A DNA stretch of 41,287 nucleotides from Bacteroidota bacterium (lineage in GTDB: Bacteria > Bacteroidota > Ignavibacteria > UBA10030). The stretch lies in NCBI GenBank assembly GCA_025454835.1, contig JALONQ010000023.1:1-41287 (forward strand), written 5' to 3'. Each line of letters begins with the position of its first letter. The first letter of the stretch is position 1. The position numbers and the translations under genes were made by a program. A model generated the notes under the pieces. The model was not told the DNA's origin. It saw only the letters and a program-made list of their open reading frames with translations, and did not search any database. Below, one piece after another: positions 16,467-25,989 of the stretch.

Positions 16467-18281
16467 ATGAGAATCTTGACAACGTTGGCACTGGTGTCGT
16501 TGTTTGCAACGGCGCTGTTCGGCCAGACGGCTTCTGTGTCGAGGGCCTACAACTACTCGACGACGGATGCGGTTCAGATCGGCATCAATAGCATCCGCGG
16601 CAGTGCCGTCGGAAACGACATCGACGGTGATGGCAAGAAAGAGATCGCGGTCACGAACTACCTTGACAACGGCCGCGTCCACATCTTCGAGGTCTCGGGA
16701 ACCGATTCGCTGAAGCTTGTGTGGACTTCGCCGAAGTTTGCCACGGGCGGCGGCTCGACCCCACGCTACGTGATGTTCGGCGATCTGGACAAGGATGGGA
16801 AAGGGGAGGTCATTTTCCAGATCAACACGCAAGGCATTCTGATCTTCGAATGGGATGGGGTGATGGGGAGCGACTACTACGGCGACTCCGCCTCGGCGAG
16901 GATCACAACCCCAAATTTGCTCAATGCCACGGGGAATGCTGAACACTTTGACATCTCCGATGTCGATAACGATGGCACGCCTGAATTGCTCATCGCCTAC
17001 AACGCCAGCACCAACGCGACGGACGCCTACTACATCATCAGTGCGGTTGGCGACTATTCGACGAACGATCCCGGGTTCTCGACGTTCACGATCGAGAAGC
17101 AGTGGGTCCGCACGGACCTTGTGAAGTGGGCCGTGAGCGGTGGCAGCCCGATGATCCTGATGGCGGCGCAGTTGGATGGGACAGGCCCCAAGGAGATGCT
17201 GATCCACAACTGGAACAACAAGAACATCGTGCCGGTGCGGACGACGGGTGCCAACACCTACGAGTTGTCCGACACGACGAACAACAAGCAGAATTTCCGG
17301 TTTGGCCTGGCCAATGATGACGTGACCTTGATGGGTGCCGTGGCATACGACATCGACAAGGACGGGCGGGAAGAGATCTACATGCCGACGTATCCGACCC
17401 CCGCGGGCGGACCACACGGCGGATGGCTGCACATGATCTCCTATGCCAGCGGCGAGAGCGTCTCCGAGATCGACTCGGCCAAGGGAACGATCATCGACTT
17501 CTCGACGGTGACGGGCCGCACCGACCAGTTCGGCGTCGGCTACGGTGATGTGGATGGGGATGGCAAGCCGAACATCTATGTCGGCGGCGCCTATCCGTTC
17601 AACGTGACGTCGGCGGAGTTCCAGGGTGGCGACAAGCGCAACCCGGCGAACTGGCTGATCAGCACGATCTATGCGGGCGAGCCGACGATCTACTCGGCGA
17701 TCCGCTATCGTGATTCGCTCGGCACGAGGGACACGACCTACACCATCAACACCGGATTCGTGTCAAAGCTCTATGCCCGCCATACGGACCTCGACGGCGA
17801 CAGCAAGGAAGACCTCGTTCTTCCGTATCAGTCCGCGAACGACTCCATCACGATCCGGAACATGACGTGGAACTCGACGTTGACGAAGTGGGATACGGTG
17901 CTCACGAAGGAGCTCAACCCGAAACGCTGGTCGCTCCGCGTCATCGAGGGCTCGGCGACGACGGGCATCGAGGTGCAGGATTGGACGGTCATCACGCCCG
18001 ACAATTACGTCCTCGAGCAGAACTATCCGAACCCCTTCAACCCGTCGACGACGATCCGGTTCAGCCTGCCGGTGCGTGAGCGCGTGTCGCTCAAGATCTA
18101 CGATATGACAGGCCGTGAGGTGCGTGCGCTCCTCAACAGCGAAGAGCGCCCCGTCGGCGCCAGCGAAGTGGTGTGGGATGGCCGCAACAGCGCGGGTCAA
18201 TCCGTCGCCAGCGGCGTCTACTTCTACACCCTGTCATGGGGCAACTTCTTCAAGACGAACAAGATGACGCTCGTCAAGTAA
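16467..18281 (+). CDS. T9SS-exported FG-GAP/VCBS propeller protein
   Basis: 604 residues. The signal peptide is MRILTTLALVSLFATALFGQ. The body carries six DxDxDG-type calcium-loop repeats (DIDGDGKKE, DLDKDGKGE, DVDNDGTPE, DIDKDGREE, DVDGDGKPN, DLDGDSKED) and a weaker seventh (QLDGTGPKE). This fits a seven-bladed integrin-like beta-propeller. A T9SS tail with NYPNPFNPSTT ends in MTLVK. It is secreted or surface-bound; calcium binding is expected from the loops, the ligand is unknown. The ATG at 16467 has GGAG upstream, and the frame before it is untranslated leader. It is followed by a hairpin at 18307-18341. Confidence 0.88.
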   Translation: MRILTTLALVSLFATALFGQTASVSRAYNYSTTDAVQIGINSIRGSAVGNDIDGDGKKEIAVTNYLDNGRVHIFEVSGTDSLKLVWTSPKFATGGGSTPRYVMFGDLDKDGKGEVIFQINTQGILIFEWDGVMGSDYYGDSASARITTPNLLNATGNAEHFDISDVDNDGTPELLIAYNASTNATDAYYIISAVGDYSTNDPGFSTFTIEKQWVRTDLVKWAVSGGSPMILMAAQLDGTGPKEMLIHNWNNKNIVPVRTTGANTYELSDTTNNKQNFRFGLANDDVTLMGAVAYDIDKDGREEIYMPTYPTPAGGPHGGWLHMISYASGESVSEIDSAKGTIIDFSTVTGRTDQFGVGYGDVDGDGKPNIYVGGAYPFNVTSAEFQGGDKRNPANWLISTIYAGEPTIYSAIRYRDSLGTRDTTYTINTGFVSKLYARHTDLDGDSKEDLVLPYQSANDSITIRNMTWNSTLTKWDTVLTKELNPKRWSLRVIEGSATTGIEVQDWTVITPDNYVLEQNYPNPFNPSTTIRFSLPVRERVSLKIYDMTGREVRALLNSEERPVGASEVVWDGRNSAGQSVASGVYFYTLSWGNFFKTNKMTLVK

Positions 18282-18306
18282 GCACGAGGGTCGCATCGAC
18301 GTCAAG

Positions 18307-18341
18307 CGAAAGGCCGTTTCCGTTCAGGGGGCGGCCTTTCG
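18307..18341 (+). terminator. Hairpin after the FG-GAP gene
   Basis: CGAAAGGCCG (18307-18316) pairs perfectly with CGGCCTTTCG (18332-18341). The T-run after it is weak (TGCTTATCG), so it is a terminator candidate rather than a certain one. Confidence 0.6.
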
Positions 18342-18423
18342 TGCTTATCGCTCGCTGAGATTCGAATGTCCCCGTCTGCACATCCTTCGGGCGGGGCTGT
18401 GTCACCTCTTGCTTCCCGATGCC

Positions 18424-19038
18424 ATGAACGGCTCGCTCTTTCATCTCGCCTGCTTCCTTTTTGTGGCTTCCTCCCCGGTGACCGCCCAGATCGAGGAACC
18501 GCTCGTCAATCTCCGCGAGGTCGTGCCCGACATCGTCTTGGACCTCCGATACGCAGGGACGGACAATTTCCTCCACCAGAAGCTCTACACGGTCCCTGAG
18601 TGCTATGTTGCTCTGAGCGCAGCGCGACGGCTCGCCGTCGTCCAGGATTCGCTCCGCCCCCGGGGGCTGGGTCTGAAAGTGTACGACGCCTATCGACCCC
18701 GTTCGGTGCAGTTCCTCATGTGGGAGATCCTGCCGAACGCGACCTATGTCGCCAACCCGGTCAGCGGGTCGGCGCACAACCGCGGCGGGGCCGTCGACGT
18801 ATCGCTCGTCGACCTCGTCACGGGCGTCGAACTCGCCATGCCGACGGCGTTCGACCACTTCGGACCGGAGGCGTGGCTCGACTATGCGGGACTGCCGGCG
18901 CCCGTGATCGCCAATCGCGAGCTCCTTCGGACGATGATGGAGAATGTCGGTGGCTTTCAAAGCTATCAGGCCGAGTGGTGGCACTACAGCCTCCAGTCGG
19001 CCAACGTCTTTCCCCTGCTCGACTTCCAGCTCCGGTGA
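18424..19038 (+). CDS. Exported D-alanyl-D-alanine dipeptidase (VanX/DdpX family)
   Basis: A 204-residue zinc peptidase of the VanX family that cleaves D-Ala-D-Ala. The motifs are clear: Arg91 (DAYRP), SxHxxGxAxD with His118 and Asp125 as zinc ligands, and EWWH with catalytic Glu184 and zinc ligand His187. The start at ATG 18424 gives a signal peptide (MNGSLFHLACFLFVASSP, cut near TAQ), so it acts outside the cytoplasm, unlike VanX itself. It sits four bases before the next gene. A role in recycling or digesting cell-wall dipeptide is likely. No resistance genes (vanH, vanA) are nearby, so vancomycin resistance is not suggested. Confidence 0.92.
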   Translation: MNGSLFHLACFLFVASSPVTAQIEEPLVNLREVVPDIVLDLRYAGTDNFLHQKLYTVPECYVALSAARRLAVVQDSLRPRGLGLKVYDAYRPRSVQFLMWEILPNATYVANPVSGSAHNRGGAVDVSLVDLVTGVELAMPTAFDHFGPEAWLDYAGLPAPVIANRELLRTMMENVGGFQSYQAEWWHYSLQSANVFPLLDFQLR

Positions 19039-19042
19039 CGCC

Positions 19043-21355
19043 ATGAGACCTTTCGCTTGGCTGCTCCTCCTGGCGCTGTCGAACGTCTCCGCAGCGCAGA
19101 CACCGCAGATGGTCAACGTCTCGCGCGATTCAACGCAACGGGCCCCCCGCATCGCCCGCGCTGCTGACGGACGCATGCTCGTCGTGTGGCAGAGCTACGT
19201 CGCGACCGATCTTTCCAGGCCTCGCATCACGATGCGTTGGCTGGCTCCGGACGGAACGCCCGACGGCGCGGAGTTCGCCGTTGCGCCGACCGCACGTCCA
19301 AATGCTTCGTGGAGGTTCCGCCATCACGGAGCCCAGGAACAGCCGGCGCTAGCCCTGCATCCATCAGGACTTGCCGCGATCGCGTGGGTCGAGTTCGACA
19401 GCGTTCGCTCCTACGACATCCGGCTTCGGTTGATCAGCGGAACGAAGATCGTCGATGTGCCAGTGATGGACCAGGCGGAAGCGGACGAGATCGCCCAATC
19501 CCGGCCAAGCGTCGACGTCAACGAAGGTGGCATCGTGGCGATCGCGTGGGATACGTGGCTGCCGGGCTTCACTCAGCAGGTGGTGAAAGCGCGCCTCTTT
19601 GATACGAGCGGCGCAGCGCTCGGTCCGGCCCTCACGCTGAATGACCTTCCCGGCGGCTCGGCACTCCGTCCGGTCATCCGGTTGCGTCCCGATTCGACGG
19701 CTTTGGTGGTGTACGAAGCGTGGATCAACGAAGCACAGTACACCGAGCCAGACGGGTCGCTGATGGTCCCGACGAGCAGCGGCACCGGCCTGATGGGCCG
19801 AATGCTGAAGCCGACGGGACTCGGTCCGGCACCGATGGCTCTGGTGAACCAGACGTTGAATGACTATCAGTGGCAGGCCACCGTCGAGCGTTCTGCCGAT
19901 GGCTTTGCCGTCGCGTGGTGTTCATGGGAGCAAGACGGGGACGACGGAGCGATCGTCTTCAGTCAGACCACAGCCGACGGCTGGCCGCACCGAACAGAAC
20001 GGATCGTCAACGCCACGACGCGCTTCCATCAGTGGTTGCCGCGGCTCGTTCGGCGCCCCTCGGGCTACGCGGCGGTCTGGTCGTCATGGAAAACGGACGG
20101 CGATCGTGAAGGGGTGTTCGCCGCGCTCCTCGATCCAGCCGGCCGTCGCACGTCGTTCGAGACCCAGGTCAACCAGACGGGCGCCAGTTTTCAATGGGAA
20201 CCGGACGCCGTCATGATCGACGATACGACAGCCGTCGTCGTCTGGTCGGAGTGGTTCGGGGAGGGGAATGATTACGACGTGATGGTGCGGCGGATGAGCT
20301 TCGAACGCCCCGTCGGGACGTTGGCGTCCGGCACGCCAAACGCAGGCGGCAGGAGCACGGCACGTTTCGTTCCGCATGTCGTCGACCGGAATGCGTTGAC
20401 CGGACACGTGTATGAAGCCTCCGTGACCTCCGTCTCCGGCGACACGGCGGTCGTGGCCGTGACCGACATGACGGCGGCACAGGTGAGACTGGCCTCGTAT
20501 CGCGTGGATCGGGGGATCGGGTTCCAGTATCTCACGCCCGGCTTCGACGGACTGCGATTGGAGGTGTTTCCGCAATTCACGTTGGCCCTCGACGCGGCCC
20601 GTTCTGGCATGGCAACGCCCGGCGGCATACCTTCGCCGTTCGTGTTGACGCTTCCGACGGCCGGAACCCCCAACCTGGCGCCGATCGATCTCACGCTGAC
20701 ATTCGGTCCGCGCGACACGCTCGCCGACGGTTCATACCGGGCGCCTCTCGACACGGCCATCAACGTCTCCGGTCAACGCGTGGTGCGCGCGCCGTTCCGC
20801 GCCTGGAACCTCACCGACAACGCCCGCATCGATCTGTTGGTCGTGGACCTGAACGCGAATGCGCGATGGGACCGTGGGGAGAAGATCGTGTTCCGGACGC
20901 CGATACCGTACCGGACCGCCATCAATCACACGCATGCGGAACTCGCTCCGGGGCTCGTCACGTCGCCGTTGCCCGATTCGGGAGGGGTGTTCGCGGTGTA
21001 CACGGTCCGGCCTATGACGACGGCCGATCGATTCCAGTTTACGGCCGACGCTGCGCTCGTGGTTCATGCCGAGGCGCCGGTGGCCGTTCCTCGCTCGGTC
21101 CGGCTCGAGCCGAACTATCCCAATCCGTTCAATCCGACGACGAAGATCGCTTTCGAGATCGACCGCTCGCAGAAGGTGACGCTCGAAGTGTATGACCTGC
21201 TGGGAAGGCTCATCGAGGTCCTGGTGAACGAGGAGCGTCCGGCGGGCCGCTATGTCGCGCCATTCCATGCGCAAGGCCGGTCCAGCGGGATGTATCTGGT
21301 GGTTCTGCGAACCGACGGGTTCTCGATCGCAAGGCGCATGATGCTCGTGAAGTAG
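19043..21355 (+). CDS. T9SS-exported predicted beta-propeller protein
   Basis: 770 residues. The signal peptide is MRPFAWLLLLALSNVSAA. About seven repeats share an aromatic-rich strand (VVWQSY, IAWVEF, IAWDTW, VVYEAW, VAWCSW, AVWSSW, VVWSEW), often followed by DGD/EGND turns, which suggests a seven-bladed beta-propeller (about residues 40-440). A beta-rich middle part follows, then a T9SS tail with NYPNPFNPTTK ending in MMLVK. It starts at ATG 19043, four bases after the dipeptidase stop, so the two are probably co-transcribed. No known family is recognised for the repeat; surface location is inferred from the tail. Confidence 0.82.
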   Translation: MRPFAWLLLLALSNVSAAQTPQMVNVSRDSTQRAPRIARAADGRMLVVWQSYVATDLSRPRITMRWLAPDGTPDGAEFAVAPTARPNASWRFRHHGAQEQPALALHPSGLAAIAWVEFDSVRSYDIRLRLISGTKIVDVPVMDQAEADEIAQSRPSVDVNEGGIVAIAWDTWLPGFTQQVVKARLFDTSGAALGPALTLNDLPGGSALRPVIRLRPDSTALVVYEAWINEAQYTEPDGSLMVPTSSGTGLMGRMLKPTGLGPAPMALVNQTLNDYQWQATVERSADGFAVAWCSWEQDGDDGAIVFSQTTADGWPHRTERIVNATTRFHQWLPRLVRRPSGYAAVWSSWKTDGDREGVFAALLDPAGRRTSFETQVNQTGASFQWEPDAVMIDDTTAVVVWSEWFGEGNDYDVMVRRMSFERPVGTLASGTPNAGGRSTARFVPHVVDRNALTGHVYEASVTSVSGDTAVVAVTDMTAAQVRLASYRVDRGIGFQYLTPGFDGLRLEVFPQFTLALDAARSGMATPGGIPSPFVLTLPTAGTPNLAPIDLTLTFGPRDTLADGSYRAPLDTAINVSGQRVVRAPFRAWNLTDNARIDLLVVDLNANARWDRGEKIVFRTPIPYRTAINHTHAELAPGLVTSPLPDSGGVFAVYTVRPMTTADRFQFTADAALVVHAEAPVAVPRSVRLEPNYPNPFNPTTKIAFEIDRSQKVTLEVYDLLGRLIEVLVNEERPAGRYVAPFHAQGRSSGMYLVVLRTDGFSIARRMMLVK

Positions 21356-21370
21356 CTCGTTGGAGGCGCC

Positions 21371-21417
21371 GTACAGCACGAAGGCACAGAGGGTCGCTCT
21401 GTGCCTTCGGCGTGTAC
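21371..21417. terminator. Bidirectional terminator hairpin
   Basis: A perfect 13-bp stem, CGAAGGCACAGAG (21379-21391) with CTCTGTGCCTTCG (21397-21409), has a 5-base loop. An outer GTACA/TGTAC stem (21371-21375 and 21413-21417) extends it. It lies between convergent genes. No T-tract is present on either side, but the stem is very strong. Confidence 0.75.
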
Positions 21418-21432
21418 GACAGGGGGACCGCG

Positions 21433-22467
21433 TCAGAGACGCACGCCCAGAGAGAGATAGTGCACGCTCTTCAGACGACCGTAGTCGGCAGTGCCGTAGT
21501 CGAGCCTGACCTGCACGCCGTTCACGACGCCGTAGTGGAAGCCGAAGCCCCAGGTCAGTCCGCCTTCGGAGTCGCGTTGGAAGGCGGACCTGTAACCCGC
21601 GCGGATGAAGAGCACTTCTGTCCAGGCCACTTCGAGGCCGCTGTTGACATATTCCATGTTGTCGTTCGGATGGGCGGCGTCGACCGCGGCCGTCACGCGG
21701 AGATCCTGCGTCTGTACGGCGTCGTAGGCGACACCCACCCGGAAGAGCAGCGGCAGGTCGAAGTCCTCCGTGCGATACTGTGCCGGCACGTTGTTCGGAC
21801 CGCTGCCGACGTCGCCGTCGGGGTCGTTATTGAAGAGCAGGTCGCGCCCTTCGAGCCGCATGCGAGTGCCGAAGTTCGTGATCGACGCGCCCAGCGTGAG
21901 GCCGGGCAGCTCTGACACATAGAGGGTGCCGATGTCAAGGGCGAACGCGCTCGCCGCCTCGTTCCAGATCGACTCGCGCACGTACTTGGCGTGAAAGCCG
22001 ATCGAGAAGCGGTCCGTCAGGTTCCGGGCGTATGCCACGCCAAGCGCCAGCGCATTGGCGTCCCATCGTCGGCCGTCACCTTCGGGGTACTCAACGGTGC
22101 GGACGATGTCCTCCGGCACGCTGAGGGACGTCACGGTGAATCCGAGCGTTCCCTGACCGCCAAGGTCGAGCGTCGCGCCGGCGAAATCGAACGACACGTC
22201 GGCGAGCCAGTTGACATGGTTGAACGTGAGTTCGCTCGAGGCGTCGATGCGCGAGACGGCCGCGGGATTCCAGTAGAGGGCTGTCACATCGTTCCGTACG
22301 CCCACCTGGGCGCTTCCCATGGCGATGGCGCGGGCGCCGACGCCGATCTTGAGGAACTGTGCGGCGGTCGTCCCCACCTTCGACGTCGTGCGGAAGAGTT
22401 GCGCCGACGCGACGGAAGAGGCGATGACGGCGAGCAAGAAGGTCCGGATCAGGATTCGTGTGGTCAT
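21433..22467 (-). CDS. PorV/PorQ-family outer-membrane protein
   Basis: A 344-residue outer-membrane beta-barrel of the PorV/PorQ type, linked to T9SS in this phylum. The signal peptide is MTTRILIRTFLLAVIASSVASA. The conserved start of the mature protein has TTAAQFLKIGVGARAIAMG and ALYWNPAA, then alternating beta strands to a terminal strand ending in LGVRL. PorV acts as a shuttle or carrier of T9SS cargo at the cell surface; which of the two roles applies here is open. ATG 22467 has GGAG upstream. It is last in a run with the TonB receptor and the large secreted protein, and shares the terminator at 21371-21417. Confidence 0.88.
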   Translation of the reverse strand: MTTRILIRTFLLAVIASSVASAQLFRTTSKVGTTAAQFLKIGVGARAIAMGSAQVGVRNDVTALYWNPAAVSRIDASSELTFNHVNWLADVSFDFAGATLDLGGQGTLGFTVTSLSVPEDIVRTVEYPEGDGRRWDANALALGVAYARNLTDRFSIGFHAKYVRESIWNEAASAFALDIGTLYVSELPGLTLGASITNFGTRMRLEGRDLLFNNDPDGDVGSGPNNVPAQYRTEDFDLPLLFRVGVAYDAVQTQDLRVTAAVDAAHPNDNMEYVNSGLEVAWTEVLFIRAGYRSAFQRDSEGGLTWGFGFHYGVVNGVQVRLDYGTADYGRLKSVHYLSLGVRL

Positions 22468-22483
22468 GGTCGTCTCCGTCGTC

Positions 22484-25400
22484 TTACTTGATCAGGGCGA
22501 AGCGGCCGATCTTCTCGCCGACGCCGGGTACGTCAACATGATAGACGTACACCCCGTAGGCGAGCCGCTGGCCCTCCGAAGAGAGGAGGTTCCAGTCGGC
22601 ATAGCTCAGGGCGTCGTCCTTCCGGATCGTATCGACGAGTTCGCCGAGGAGGGTGTAGATCCTGATGGTGCACGTTGGCGGAAGGTTGCGGAACTGGAGC
22701 CGTCCGTCGCCGCGCCGCGTGGCGAGCGTCGCCGGCGTCTCGAGCAGACTATAGGCGACGTAGGGGTTGGGCACGACATAGATGTTGTCGAGCGCCGACT
22801 TGGCTGCCGCCGCGTTGAACGTTTGCGCCGTCGTCGTGAACCGGTAGAGATCGCCGGCCGCGAAGGGCTTCGTCGTCTTTGCGACGAAGACATTTCCCGC
22901 CGCCGGGAGGATGCGTTGGACGCCGCTATTGGGCGGGATGAAGAGGATGCTCATGTACGTGTTGATGGCGCCGCTGGGCGTCAGCATGATCAGCTCGCGT
23001 CCCGGCCGCCAGAGGCTGTCGTTCACGGCCGAGTTCGTATAGAGCCTGAACGTCCGGTTGTCGGTCACATTCACGACCCGGAACGGGGCCACGGCGTTGC
23101 GGCCGAACGGCGTGATGAGCGTGTCGCCGGGGAAGGCCCATTTGCCGTTCGCGAGCGTGTCCGTGGAGTTCCAACGGACCTCGAAGTCGACCGGGATCGG
23201 AGCGAACGGCTGCGTCAGCGCGACAGGTTGTTGCACGCGCACCGTCAGGTTGGTGTTGTTGACGACCGCCCAGCCGCTGCGAGCGCTGTCGAGTCCCAAC
23301 GATTCGTTCTTGACAAATAGCCGCACGCCGTCGACGACCGGATTGTCATCCTGGTTCGCAAACCGCCGACTTCCGTCGATCGCCAGATACTTGTAGCGGA
23401 TCTCGTACGTGGCGCCCCGGGGCATCGAGTTGATCGACGTGCCGCGGATCCGGCCTTTCGCCGTGTCGACTCCGTAGAGCGTCGGAGAAACGACGGCGCC
23501 GTTCGCGTTTCGGACCTCCAAGCTGTCGAACAACAAGCTCTTGCGCATAAGCGGCACGAAGATCGTATCGTTCGATGTGAACCGCTCGGTGTAGAACCTC
23601 AGCGGCTGCATGTCGTAGGCGATCCCGCCGCCGTTCAGCCGGAAGCGGATCTCGTAGGTCGTTCCATCCTCGACCGCCGCCCGGTTGAGGATCTTGGGCA
23701 TGACCGGTCCCGTGGAGTTACCCGCGACACGTTCGGCGTAGCCGCCGTTCACGCTCGGCGGGAGCATGCCCGTGGCCGGACCGCCGGGGGTCACGGCGAC
23801 GGTATTCACGTCAAAGCTGAGCTCCTGCGTGATGGGGTCCACAGCAACGACCGCTTGCGACTCCGTCGGGGGAAGGCTGATGCCCAGCGTGTCGAACCCG
23901 CGGTCGTAGGACACGACGGCGTAATAGTAGGTCTTACCGTTCGTCACGCTGGAGTCGACATACTCGTGGACCAGTCCGCTGTTCGAGCCGAGTTGGTACT
24001 TCACGCCGCGGCCGACATATTCTACCGGGTGCAGGCCCGACCACTCGTTGATGCGGTCGAACTGGGCCGGCTTCCCATTCTGCAGGAAGGGGCGTCCGAG
24101 GAACGGAGTTCCGTTGGCGTCGGTGATGGTGTAGATGTCGCTGAAGCTCGGATCTTGGCTCCGGTAGATCTTGTACCCTTCAAAGTCGTTGATGCCGGTG
24201 AGCGGGTCGACCGAGTTCTCGGCCACGTTGTCCCAGTAGAGTGTCACGCGACCGTCTCCCGGCACGGCCGTGACATTCGGCTTCGGCGGCGGCTGAGCGA
24301 AACGATAATTGGCCTCGAGGACACGCTGGGCTGTTTCGGCGTTCAGGATCAGGTCGGGCAGGTCGTTGCCCATGAGCAGAGCGATCGAGAAGCGCTGCGT
24401 TGCACCCGGCGCCAGTTCGAACGGTCCGGAGCCGTACACGAACACGTTGTCACCCGGAGTCTCGAACAGCGTCTGGTCGGTCGAGATCGAATCAGACGCG
24501 AGCAAGTCGTAGTAGTAGATGTCATTCTTCGGAACGTTCGGCAACGATTGCGTGTAGGGAAGGGCGTAGAAACTCGTCAGGCCGATCTGGTCCGATTCGT
24601 CGACGTCGCGGATGCCGAAACCGGGTTCGGAGGACCAGTTGCCGCTGGCGTCGATCGCCACGTCTGGTTTCCCGTTCCCTTCGCCGAAGTCTCCCGTGCC
24701 GGGCAGTCCGTCGATGCCGACGTCGTCACGCGCCGGGTCCCAATCGCCGTCCTCGTCACCCTGCCACCGCGCCTTCGGCGCGCCGAAGACCGCCCGGTAT
24801 TTGGCCGTGTCGGCGATCCCGAACGTCAGCGGAAAACTGATGCCGTCAATATACCCGCCCGCGTCGTTGAACGGGCTTTCGTCAACGATGCCGTCGTCGT
24901 CGTTGTCAATGCCGTCGTTTGAGTTGGTCGGGCTTTCGAGGAACTTGAACCCGAAATAGCCGGCGGGCAGCCCGCCGGAACCCGACATGTCGTCGTCCCA
25001 GGCATAGACCATGCTGCGGGACCGTTGCGGATACGGGTCGGCCAGCGGTCCGAGCGGCGGGATGAAGAAGGCGCGGTCGTCGCCATAGTCGGCCGGACCG
25101 CCCACGTGCGGGTCGCCGTGCATGCCGAAGTAGACCTTGTGCAGCGTCTTGGGGCTGCGGTTCGTGACGCGGTAGACGAGGAAGATAATGTCTTCGGCCA
25201 GCGGGTTATTGAACTGGAAGAAGCGGACCTCGAGGTCGAGGCCGAGTCCGCGTTTCGAAGAATCACCCGGGAACGGATAGTACTCGTATTTCCGGTTCGT
25301 GTAGTCGTCGGCCACGAAGAACACTTCTTCGTCGGGCGTCGTCGCATCGTTTCCGAGGAATGACGGCCAGACGTACCGGCCCAGGGTATTGTTGTAGAAG

Positions 25401-25981
25401 GACTCCGGCCACGAATGCGGTTTGCGGCTCAGGTCGCCCTGCACGTCCGACCGGTGACTCCACGCCGCGATATCGGCCTGTCCGGGAGCGGCGTAGCCGG
25501 TCTTGGGGAGCCAGCCCCACTTCTCCGTGCCGTCGGGCGAATAGCCCCCCTGGTTCGGAAGCCACATGCCGTCGTCGACGATCTTCACGGAATCGCCGTT
25601 CTTGTCTACGACCTGCGCCGCGACGAGCGGCGTGAATTCGAACCCGTACCCGAGTCGGTTCCACACCAGGTCGGCGACGTTGCCGAGGGTGTTGGGCCTT
25701 GTGATATTGCCGTAGTTGTAGACGATCGTCGTGATCTTGTTCCCCCTCATGATGAGACTCCTGATCTCGCGGGAGTCTCCGCCGCGCTTGGCCAGCTGGC
25801 GGTCAAGGTTACGGTCGAGGAAGTCGATCACCCGCTGCATCTCGGCAGGGGAGGCTTTCTTGGGGTCGAAGTTCTTCCAGTCGATCGATTGGGCCCGGAG
25901 GGCGGCCGGAACCGATGCCAGGACGGCGACCAGCGCAAAACGGAGGAGGAATGTCATGGACAAGGGCTGTGTCATTCGCAT
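22484..25981 (-). CDS. Large secreted protein with T9SS-like C-terminus
   Basis: 1165 residues with a signal peptide (about 1-30, cut near RAQS). The first half is a beta-rich region of unknown family with acidic calcium-type turns (EDGDWDPARDD, DNDDDGIVDE). A fibronectin type III-like segment follows (TAVPGDGRVTLYWDN...GYKIYRS, about residues 570-720). The end resembles a variant T9SS sorting domain (NIYVVPNPY, then RIYTLLGELV and GRFALIK). Similar large proteins next to PorV-like genes occur in Ignavibacteria. ATG 25981 follows the receptor stop by eight bases with GAGGT upstream; ATGs at 25975 and 25957 are alternatives. Function unknown, presumably surface-exposed. Confidence 0.82.
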   Translation of the reverse strand: MRMTQPLSMTFLLRFALVAVLASVPAALRAQSIDWKNFDPKKASPAEMQRVIDFLDRNLDRQLAKRGGDSREIRSLIMRGNKITTIVYNYGNITRPNTLGNVADLVWNRLGYGFEFTPLVAAQVVDKNGDSVKIVDDGMWLPNQGGYSPDGTEKWGWLPKTGYAAPGQADIAAWSHRSDVQGDLSRKPHSWPESFYNNTLGRYVWPSFLGNDATTPDEEVFFVADDYTNRKYEYYPFPGDSSKRGLGLDLEVRFFQFNNPLAEDIIFLVYRVTNRSPKTLHKVYFGMHGDPHVGGPADYGDDRAFFIPPLGPLADPYPQRSRSMVYAWDDDMSGSGGLPAGYFGFKFLESPTNSNDGIDNDDDGIVDESPFNDAGGYIDGISFPLTFGIADTAKYRAVFGAPKARWQGDEDGDWDPARDDVGIDGLPGTGDFGEGNGKPDVAIDASGNWSSEPGFGIRDVDESDQIGLTSFYALPYTQSLPNVPKNDIYYYDLLASDSISTDQTLFETPGDNVFVYGSGPFELAPGATQRFSIALLMGNDLPDLILNAETAQRVLEANYRFAQPPPKPNVTAVPGDGRVTLYWDNVAENSVDPLTGINDFEGYKIYRSQDPSFSDIYTITDANGTPFLGRPFLQNGKPAQFDRINEWSGLHPVEYVGRGVKYQLGSNSGLVHEYVDSSVTNGKTYYYAVVSYDRGFDTLGISLPPTESQAVVAVDPITQELSFDVNTVAVTPGGPATGMLPPSVNGGYAERVAGNSTGPVMPKILNRAAVEDGTTYEIRFRLNGGGIAYDMQPLRFYTERFTSNDTIFVPLMRKSLLFDSLEVRNANGAVVSPTLYGVDTAKGRIRGTSINSMPRGATYEIRYKYLAIDGSRRFANQDDNPVVDGVRLFVKNESLGLDSARSGWAVVNNTNLTVRVQQPVALTQPFAPIPVDFEVRWNSTDTLANGKWAFPGDTLITPFGRNAVAPFRVVNVTDNRTFRLYTNSAVNDSLWRPGRELIMLTPSGAINTYMSILFIPPNSGVQRILPAAGNVFVAKTTKPFAAGDLYRFTTTAQTFNAAAAKSALDNIYVVPNPYVAYSLLETPATLATRRGDGRLQFRNLPPTCTIRIYTLLGELVDTIRKDDALSYADWNLLSSEGQRLAYGVYVYHVDVPGVGEKIGRFALIK

Positions 25982-25989
25982 GGTGGACC

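Noticed and set aside
18424-19038. A vancomycin-resistance locus around the VanX-like gene
   Set aside because: No vanH, vanA or two-component genes are nearby, and the protein has an export signal.
22319-24922. Long open frames on the + strand opposite the 1165-residue gene
   Set aside because: They are antisense frames over a GC-rich gene, rich in Arg and Val/Asp with no motif or signal peptide.
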